This document shows positions 57,407 to 64,000 of a stretch of DNA of 64,000 bases, piece by piece. The notes under the pieces were generated by a model, which did not search any database, was not told where the DNA came from, and saw only the letters and a list, made by a program, of their open reading frames with translations. Source of the stretch: Hymenopus coronatus (taxonomy: Eukaryota; Arthropoda; Insecta; Mantodea; Hymenopodidae); assembly GCA_030762935.1 (NCBI GenBank), contig CM060899.1:19603501-19667500 (forward strand), read 5' to 3'. Positions within the stretch are counted from its first letter, which is position 1. Every line of letters begins with the position of its first letter. Both the position numbers and the translations under genes were made by a program.

Positions 57407-57450
57407 ACAACAACACCACACACACACACGCACACACACACACACACACA
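57369..57450. repeat. (CAT)n then (CA)n microsatellites
   Basis: CATCAT units 57369-57404 form the LINE tail; a CA run follows at 57416-57450. Confidence 0.97.
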
Positions 57451-57602
57451 TCTGGAATTATTTTAGATAAGAAGGCATTCATAGGCCTATATTACACTAT
57501 AACACTTCTGTGTCACAGAAGGTCATAAAACCTTTAATCATATATTCCGAGTACAGTAGAGCTGTCGAGTATATTAAATTACGTCAAACATTATTATTAT
57601 TA

Positions 57603-57651
<49 letters not shown>

Positions 57652-58168
57652 AAATTTAAAAAGCATATCCGACAGTTAACACCATCAGCTACAATAATTT
57701 TTTCGTATTTTGCTCTGTTTAGAGAGCTAATTGTGTTATCATATTGAATATTTATGAATAAATTTACTGCAAGTTTCCATTACATTCATCCGACTGTTTC
57801 GTAACCTAACCTAAAACTTAAACTCAATAAGTCCGTTTCATAAATAACGTTAATGAACACTACATTTATGAGTATGAATTACAAAGCTAAACGCAAAAAT
57901 GATACTTTATGGCTGTCATAATAACTTTCATTTTGTTCTTCTAAATATTGGCTTCCCAATGCATTTAACTGTTTTCTCACGCAATTATCCCTATATCCAC
58001 CATGCGCTTCATAATGGCTTCTGCTATGCTTTTATATATCTTTTAGTCTTTTGTTTCTGTTTTTATAATAATTATGTTTTGAATTGTGAAGCATTTCATG
58101 TGATTCATAATAGGGAATAAGTGGTTTGGATGTAGCCACTGAACATGTCTAGTGACTGCCATTTTATT
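57451..58168. other. non-coding with an (ATT)n microsatellite
   Basis: ATT units occupy 57592-57649. A short open frame at 57899-58120 shows no motif. Confidence 0.6.
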
Positions 58169-59052
58169 ACTTTCTCTACACATTCTATGTACACAGAGTA
58201 TAGAGAAGGTATTGTATTGCACCCAAAAATTCGATACCGAGATTTCACCGGAAATACAAGTTTTGAGACCCCCTGAATCAAAAAAAGCATTTTTAGAAAA
58301 ATGTCCGTGTGTGTCTAACTGTCTGTGTGTCTGTGGGCACCATAACTCAAAAACCGAAAGACCGTTAAACTTGGTATTTAAGTTTGATCTCTTTCAAGGA
58401 TGCGACACGAAGATTTTCAAAGCAATCCCCCCACTCCAAACTACTCTTTACATGGAAATTTTTCGAAAATTTGATTTTTTCAAAAAATGGCTCTAATGAT
58501 CTTGATTAAAATACCGTATGTTTAAGATATGTTTATAAAAATCGAAATGTATTTCTTGAATTTTCAGGCCTTCAGCCTCTGAAGACCTTTTCATTCTGGA
58601 TGACTTTTGTATAACTGGTAAGAGATATACAAAACTTACTACACAAAAAAAATGTAGATCTCATTAAAACACACAATTTATGTTATAGACAATTTTTGTA
58701 TTGTTAACCGTTTTCGAGATATTCCGGATTATTAATTTCAATTTTTGCCACCTGAACTTTTCTCAAATGGGAAGACATCTTTCTTCTCGTTTCTCGTTTG
58801 TTTGCTCCTGGAAAGCAAAGAGATTGGAATTTCAATTGTTTCACATAGCGACTCGCTTTCAAATGACGAGATTATCGCCTTAGCCTGTGCATTTTCTTAT
58901 TTCCCTTCAACTTACAAGGAAGCTAGTAATAAGACTAATTCTGCTTATATTTATCTTGACGAGCATGATATAGATAACAGATTAATCTTTTGAATAAACG
59001 TTTTGTTTGCCGAACAGCTAGAGGACATCATGTAAGTGGAACACACTTTTTT
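58169..59052 (-). mobile_element. HLE copy 33, H2
   Basis: Hairpin CTCTACACATTCTATGTACA then CAGAGTATAGAGAAGG; left end GTAAGTGGAACACACTTTTT. Confidence 0.95.
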
Positions 59053-59206
59053 TCCCTTCTACTTACAAGAAACCAAGTAATAAGGACAATTTCTGCAAAT
59101 GTTTATCTCGATTAGCATTATGTGGATATAAGAATAAGCTTTTTAACAATACTTTGTTGCAGAGATGTAGAGAAAGTCATGTGAATGGAACACATCAGAT
59201 TTTTTT
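59053..59206 (-). mobile_element. HLE left-end segment, tandem to copy 33
   Basis: CCCTTCTACTTACAAGAAAC to GGAACACATCAGATTTTTTT. Confidence 0.9.
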
Positions 59207-59389
59207 AATCCAATATGATCAAAAATGTGATAGGTATAACTTTTATCACAGAAGTATGTCACAGGTAGATGTACTGTAAAATATTTTATCACATGAAATG
59301 TGATCGTCTATTATAGGCATTAGACTCGGAATGGAATCAAAGACGAAAGATCTAACTTGTAAAACACGGATAATAATAATAATAACTCC

Positions 59390-59705
59390 ATAGCACGACA
59401 GCTCTCAAGGAACCTTGGCCTACCGCCCGGCCGCTGCGTCCCCCATCTCGGTCCATGATAGACCTAATGGATGGCGTGCAGTATTGGAGAGTGAGTCGTG
59501 GTTAGCGCCTCCAGCCCCCCGGCCGGTTAATGTGGTCCTCTTGACCTGGAGTCGTTACTTCTCCATCAAGTAGCTCCTCAATTGGGCCCTAGGGACCTTA
59601 CGAGGCTGAGTGCACCCCGGACCAGGTCTCCTCCGCCGGTACTGGGAATCCAACCCAGGTCTCTCCCACTTGGTAAGCAACCACGCTAGGGAGACGACCA
59701 TTCTG
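59390..59705 (-). mobile_element. SINE-A copy 4, antisense
   Basis: Starts ACTCCATAGCACGACAGCTC after an ATA run (59371-59388) and ends in the antisense head (GGGAATCCAACCCAGGTCTC, GGTAAGCAACCACGCTAGG). Confidence 0.87.
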
Positions 59706-59748
59706 CAAGGAAGTACTTAGAAACGTTTTTTTTTTGTTTTTTTTTTTA

Positions 59749-60538
59749 ACTTTCTCTATACACTCTCTCATTCACATAGTGTATAGAGAAGGTATTGCAC
59801 TCCACCAACAAATTCGATACCGAGATTTCATCGGAAATATATGTTTTAGGTCCGTGTGTGTCTGTGTCCGTGTGTCCGTGTGCCTTGGTATTTAAGTTTA
59901 GTATCTTCCAGGGATGCGACACGAAGATTTTGAGAAAAATCCCCCCGCCCCAAACTACGCTTTACATGGAACCTTTTTCGATAATTTTGATTTTCTCAAA
60001 AACGCCTCTAACGATTTTGATTAAAGTGTCATACATTAATGATATTTACACGACAAATAAAACGTATATCCTGAATTTTCTGGGAATAGCCTCTGAAGAC
60101 TACTTTATTATGGATCAATTTTACGGAATTTTGCATAACTGCTAAACTGTAAGAGATAGACAAAAAGTTACCACAAAACAAGGGCAGAGCACTTTAAAAC
60201 ACACAATTTATGTTCTATACATTTTTTTCGTGGAGTTGATTGTTTTTGAGATATACCTTGTTTTTGGTTTCAGCTTTCAAAAACATACTTTTCACGTACA
60301 GGAATTTAACAATCCCTGTCCATACAAACAAAGGAACTTCAGTCACATAGCAACCAGCTTTTGACTATCACTTTAACCTATGGTACTCCCTTATTTCGCT
60401 TCTACTTACAAGGAAGCAGGTAATAAGACTATTTCTACTAATTGTTTCTCGATTAGCATGAAGTAAATAGAAGATTAAGCTTATTAAGAATAATTTGTTA
60501 CTCAGAAGTAGAGAAAGTCATGAAACATCAGATTTTTC
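59749..60538 (-). mobile_element. HLE copy 34, H1, shortened microsatellite side
   Basis: Hairpin remnant CTCTATACACTCTCTCATTC with ACATAGTGTATAGAGAAGG; right end GAAACATCAGATTTTT. Lacks the AACTCAAAAACGAAAAG block. Confidence 0.94.
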
Positions 60539-60544
60539 TTTTGG

Positions 60545-60670
60545 TAGTGTTAAACGCCTGCTTTTACTACGTATGGAACCGCAGGCGATGACACATGCGG
60601 TCGCTTGGAATTGAACCCGGCCCGTCTAGGTGAGAGGCGAGTGGTCTAACCACTCGGCCACGGCGCGGCC
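60545..60670 (-). mobile_element. SINE-C copy 5, antisense
   Basis: Tail complement AGTGTTAAACGCCTGCTTTT and head complement with GGAATTGAACCCGGCC, GTGGTCTAACCACTCGGCCA. Confidence 0.87.
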
Positions 60671-61039
60671 CAAAAGTTTTGTTGATGTAGGTATGCTGTA
60701 GCATAGTGTTGACTATCTACATGTAAAAGTTTCTATGCAACATGTGGGTACATGGCAACCAAATTCTTAAGTGCAGAAGGGGAAACCGAAGTGTTATAAT
60801 GAAGTGATTATGAACAAAGAACACTGTTCCTCGGGCCGTTGAAAAGTCTTTATGTCTTTTCGTGAGAGTGGGTACTACGTCGGAGGGATTGAAAATTAGC
60901 CACTTGTTGCGAAAGCAGGTGGGCGCCCGTAACAAAGGCAAAGAAAGACCTTTAGCAACTCACTAACTTATGCTTCTTTCCCTCACGATAGTAGTCAAGC
61001 TCCAAGTACTGTATATATTCCTTGTAAAGTATTTCTGAA
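60671..61039. other. non-coding, nothing recognised
   Basis: A 74-codon minus-strand open frame at 60717-60941 has no motif. Confidence 0.45.
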
Positions 61040-61041
61040 TA

Positions 61042-61511
61042 CAGGATGTTTCAAAACAACACCAAACGAAGATAGCAGTCGATTAGCTTACACTTTGACT
61101 CGTCCGAAAATTGATGTCGCAAATTTCAAACTCTTTTATTTAAAGTTTTATGTGCGTTTGAGATTAGGCAGCGAAAGTACAACGGTTGTCGTACGCCACG
61201 TAAACAACCCCAGAACGTGTTATACGAAACACATAACAAACCCACATGCTACGTTTTCCATTACTAAGGTGACCTGTGCCGCGCTGGCGTTTCTATCAAA
61301 ACACCGCGCGCCTGGGACCTTCGCTAACAACCGGTATCAATCTTGGAGCGGGCCAGGCACGTGCTATTTGGTTATGTACGACTGCCTAATCCATGGTGAT
61401 ACTATGGCAGTTTTTGTACCGAATTTAGAGTTGAAAATTATATTCACGTATCACGCACGGTATGGCCAAAAAGGTCCACATCTTCGTTTGGTGTCGTTTT
61501 GAAACACTCTA
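61042..61511. mobile_element. TIR MITE, TA-flanked
   Basis: Inverted ends GGATGTTTCAAAACAACACC and GGTGTCGTTTTGAAACACTC, extended by AAACGAAGAT on the inside (about 30 bp each, few mismatches). TA on both sides (61040-61041, 61512-61513). No transposase. Confidence 0.82.
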
Positions 61512-61979
61512 TATAATGGCATGATTTTCATATTAAATTCTGGGTCATCCAGAAAGTAACAGACAATTTGGCATAGATAAATAATAACACTTTATTTACA
61601 ACGTTACAGTACCCTAATCCATTTCCCAATATAATCTCCAATGCCTCAGTACATTTATTGACACGTGGTACCAATTTTTCAATGATGATATTATGCTTTT
61701 CTACCGTCAACCAACTTATTCAGTTTTTTGAATGCACAAAATGTTCAGCCCATCAAATTTTATAGGCATGATGATAATGCAATGGATGAGTCTTCAGTGA
61801 GGACATGGCGCATAATTTTCGAGTAATCAAGGAAGAACCAGTGTGCCCGACCAACACCGGAGTGGAAGTTCATCAGTTGCTATGGAGGGGTGGAAAGCAA
61901 CTGTTGATAAAAAAATTCAGAAAAATCGTGTTACATTTGGACACCAAACATGACTTTTTGGGTGTAAAAGGTTTCCCAA

Positions 61980-62491
61980 GACTGCACCGTGGTTGAGTGT
62001 TTAGACCGCTCGATCCCAAGTGCGCGCGTGAGATTTGTGGTGCACGAAGCGGCGTCTGAGCGGCTTTTCTCCGGGTCCTCCGGTTTCCCCCTCCACTCAT
62101 TTCACCAATTACTCCATCATCACCTTTACAATCATCAATTGTGCTTAAATTTCATATCATCCACTTCATATCATGGCCGCGCCGTGCCTCTCACCTAGAT
62201 CGCAAGCGACCGCAGGGGCGGGTTTTCTCCGGGTTCTCCGGTTTCCCCCATCATCACATTCCACCGGGGCTCCATCTTCATATATCATCAGTGTCATCGC
62301 CTGCGGTGCCAGAGCAGTAAAAGCGGGCGTTAAACACTACAAAAAATTCATATCATGCCTGGCTACGGGCCGACCCCTCATAACAGGTTCTCCGTTCTGT
62401 GGTTTCGTGCCGTTAGGCTCCCCAACAGGCTTCTGACTCTTAGGCATCGGTTTGTAAGTCCTAAGAATACGGGGAGGGTAAGCCGATTACG
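61980..62491 (+). mobile_element. SINE-C copy 6 in mariner M5, 12-bp TSD
   Basis: AAGGTTTCCCAA at 61968-61979 and 62492-62503. Head GTGGTTGAGTGTTTAGACCG then CTCGATCCCAAG; the tail part 62357-62491 ends GGGTAAGCCGATTACG. Interrupted by SINE-C copy 7. Confidence 0.9.
62175..62346 (+). mobile_element. SINE-C copy 7 inside copy 6, 10-bp TSD
   Basis: TTCATATCAT at 62165-62174 and 62347-62356. It carries a shortened head (GCCGTGCCTCTCACCTAG) and ends AAAGCGGGCGTTAAACACTA plus an A run. Confidence 0.9.
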
Positions 62492-62729
62492 AAGGTTTCC
62501 CAACCGATGAAGACTTCAAAGTGGCGGTGACATGTTGACCAAGATCTTTAGCGGTGACTGCATTGAAAAATCGTACTACGTGACAGCAATGGCGATTACG
62601 TTGAGAAATAGAGTAAAGTACAGTAACTTGGTAAATAAAGTTTTGTGTTGATATCTATCATTATTATTTAGTTATGTCAAATCGGTCGTTACTTTCTGGA
62701 TGGCCCTCGTAATGGTTTTGTAGGCCCAC

Positions 62730-63110
62730 TTCGGTAGTGTTGGAGTTGAGTGTCTGCCTCACATTCAAGAGATCGCGATTTTAAATCTTGCTTAGGCTGA
62801 GTTATCAGTTTCTTTTCGGGGGGAGTAGTGTAGTGTACTGGAGGGAATTTCGCACCTCAGCCAGTGGACGTCAGACCCTGGAAGGAGAAGATGAGATGAG
62901 AGGGCAGCCGGAACCTGACTGCGATAGGGAGATATCTCGGAGAGTCCCTGACAGTTCTCAAGTAGTTCTTCATCTCAAGGCGGTGAACGCAGGGAACTCT
63001 CCCCTCAAACGCCTTTAAAGTATACCGACGACTCCCAGCTCCATCCTGCCGCCGAGAGCTGAGTTTCCAAAGCACAATCATCTCCACGAGAGGGCGCGTT
63101 GACACAGGGC
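62730..63110 (-). mobile_element. SINE-E-like repeat, third copy
   Basis: GGCAGCCGGAACCTGACTGC, GAGAGTCCCTGACAGTTCTC and AAGTAGTTCTTCATCTCAAG match 36840-36960 in order. Confidence 0.6.
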
Positions 63111-63370
63111 GGTATACACATTCGTTACCTCAAGGGCTGCTCGAGGTTTCCTTAGCATTTTGCTCGAATTTCGTATGCATACTTAAGTAGACCTTGAGTA
63201 ATTCTCGAGGAACGAGAAAGCCGCTCGAGGGCATTTTGACTCTCTTAAGTAATCCTTTGCTTGATTTTTTCACAATTATGGGAATTCTTATTCATAACTT
63301 AATCGAGCTTCTCGATTTCATGGAAAATGGAAATTTTAAACATGTTGCCTCGGAGGTATCAGTTTTCTAT
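63111..63370. other. non-coding with repeated CTCGAG-containing phrases
   Basis: GCTCGAGG at 63138 and 63227 and TCTCGAGG at 63203 sit in similar contexts followed by GCATTTTG and CTTAAGTA. Confidence 0.5.
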
Positions 63371-64000
63371 CAGTGGCGGTGGCTTCAGCAACGTTAATGA
63401 TATATTGTGATAGTACAAATACTAAAAAACACTTCTTGAACGCCATTCTTGTTAGTGATTTGGTTGGTACTGTTTACTTGTAACCGTTCAACAATGTTCT
63501 ACCGACAGGGATGGATAACAGAGTCTTAAAAGGCAGACCAAATGATTCTACCCTCCCTTCCCTAATACAGCATTTGCTTTCTATTTGATTCATATTCGAG
63601 AATATCTGTTCACAAATATATGTAGAACCAAAAATTGATATATGCTTTCCAGCAAAATTTCGCAATTTGAGAATTTTTTCATTGGGAATAGATTTAAATA
63701 AAGCCATATCTTTTTTTCTATGAATATTTAATGGCTGTTGAATTTTTCAAAACGAGTAGTTCCATTTGAAGATCTTGGGGAGTGTCTTTGCAGGCAAACT
63801 TAAATCATATTCAAGTGCTGTTACTGATAGCATACCTGATAAAAATGTTTGCCATAATCGGTATGATGGTATTTTTCAAAGTATCGTTTAATATTACATC
63901 GGAGCCTCAAGATAAGCGATGTTTACAGATAAGACATTTCACATTTACCAAAAAAATATTCTTCCTCCCATTCTTGCTGGAATACGATATGTTTGGTTCA
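63371..64000 (-). pseudogene. hAT transposase relic, runs off the window
   Basis: The minus frame 63707-63474 contains FAGKHISIFGSTYICEQIFS then NMNQIESK, the hAT dimerisation domain. Near 63945-63900 VKCLICKHRLS looks like the BED zinc finger, so the central region is deleted. The left edge at 63371 (CAGTGGCGGTGGCTTCAGCA) fits a hAT end. Confidence 0.72.

Larger units (their letters stand above)
55395..57415 (+). mobile_element. LINE 3' UTR (CATCAT family), split by two HLEs
   Basis: Pieces 55395-55447, 56304-56394 and 57280-57415 align in order with the LINE at 18526-19715. The end is GGTGCTAATGACCTGAGCAG, TTGAGCACCCTTAAACGCCA and a CATCAT run. Confidence 0.75.
61536..62709 (+). mobile_element. 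mariner M5, rearranged, holding nested SINEs
   Basis: Inverted ends GGGTCATCCAGAAAGTAAC and GTTACTTTCTGGATGGCCC. Plus strand 61790-61940 carries a degraded N-terminal linker (GRTSVPDQHRSGSSSVAMEG, WKATVDKKIQKN). 62495-62650 carries FPTDEDFKVAV and a degraded C-terminus. The left 200 bp is an inverted copy of the right end (minus frame KLVPRVNKCTEALE). The catalytic core is missing. Confidence 0.72.

Noticed and set aside
57801..57815. CCTAACCTAA, like the insect telomere repeat
   Set aside because: Only two units; no array.
24000..60538. Regularly spaced similar blocks suggestive of a satellite or CRISPR-like array
   Set aside because: Copies occur on both strands, at irregular spacing, with insertion-type junctions and nesting; they are interspersed transposons.
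61095..61502. 135-codon open frame
   Set aside because: Occupies a TA-flanked MITE with 30-bp inverted ends and even reads through one of the ends; no motif seen.

Overview
This is a non-coding, repeat-dominated stretch of a large, AT-rich arthropod nuclear genome. Penelope-like elements, mariners, a P-element relic with a THAP domain, a PIF/Harbinger relic, hAT relics, LINE tails ending in CATCAT repeats and at least five tRNA-headed SINE families all point to an animal. The mix looks most like a hemimetabolous insect or another large-genome arthropod, but I cannot name the species. There is no operon, no complete protein gene, no functional tRNA or rRNA gene and no CRISPR array.

The dominant component is one interspersed family, called HLE here (Helentron-like element), present as about 20 near-complete copies of 850-900 bp plus about 18 fragments on both strands. 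Together they make up very roughly 40% of the window. One end reads ATCTGATGTGTTCCATTCAC then ATGACTTTCTCTA. The other end carries a CA/GT microsatellite and then a terminal hairpin built on CTCTATACACTATGTACATAG and ending AGAGAAAGTAAAA. The block ACTTTCTCTA occurs inverted at both ends, and every readable insertion is in an A/T run. This layout (subterminal inverted repeats, microsatellite, hairpin, T-T insertion, no coding) is that of non-autonomous Helentrons of the DINE-1/HINE type; that class is an inference. For HLE entries strand + means the ATCTGATGTG end is on the left and the hairpin on the right. Two subfamilies are visible: H1 (block GTCAACTCCTGTCCATACAA) and H2 (block CTCCTGGCCAAGCAAAGAG). 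H2 copies are repeatedly the hosts of other insertions.

Layout. 1-8.5 kb: HLE with a nested SINE, an irritans-like mariner, the last two coding exons of a host gene (2624-2770 and 7400-7451, + strand), and in the intron between them a Penelope element split by a LINE, a second LINE and Penelope debris. 8.5-24 kb: SINEs, nested Penelope fragments, HLEs, mariner relics and a LINE split by an HLE. 24-26.7 kb: two inverted Penelope fragments, each holding its own HLE. 27-34.5 kb: a LINE RNase H end, SINE-D foldbacks and HLEs. 34.7-40 kb: a four-layer nest of HLE, HLE, hAT and SINE, then an HLE split by a mariner. 40-46 kb: HLEs, one with a tandemly duplicated hairpin end, and a SINE-D foldback with a paralogous empty site. 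46.3-50.8 kb: P-element relic, then a TIR element swollen by HLE and LINE insertions. 51-60.5 kb: nested HLEs, a Harbinger relic and a LINE 3' end split by two HLEs. 60.5-64 kb: SINEs, a TIR MITE, a rearranged mariner holding a SINE within a SINE, and a hAT transposase relic.

Nothing here works together as a pathway. The biology is the layered history of insertions, and the nests allow relative dating and empty-site reconstruction.
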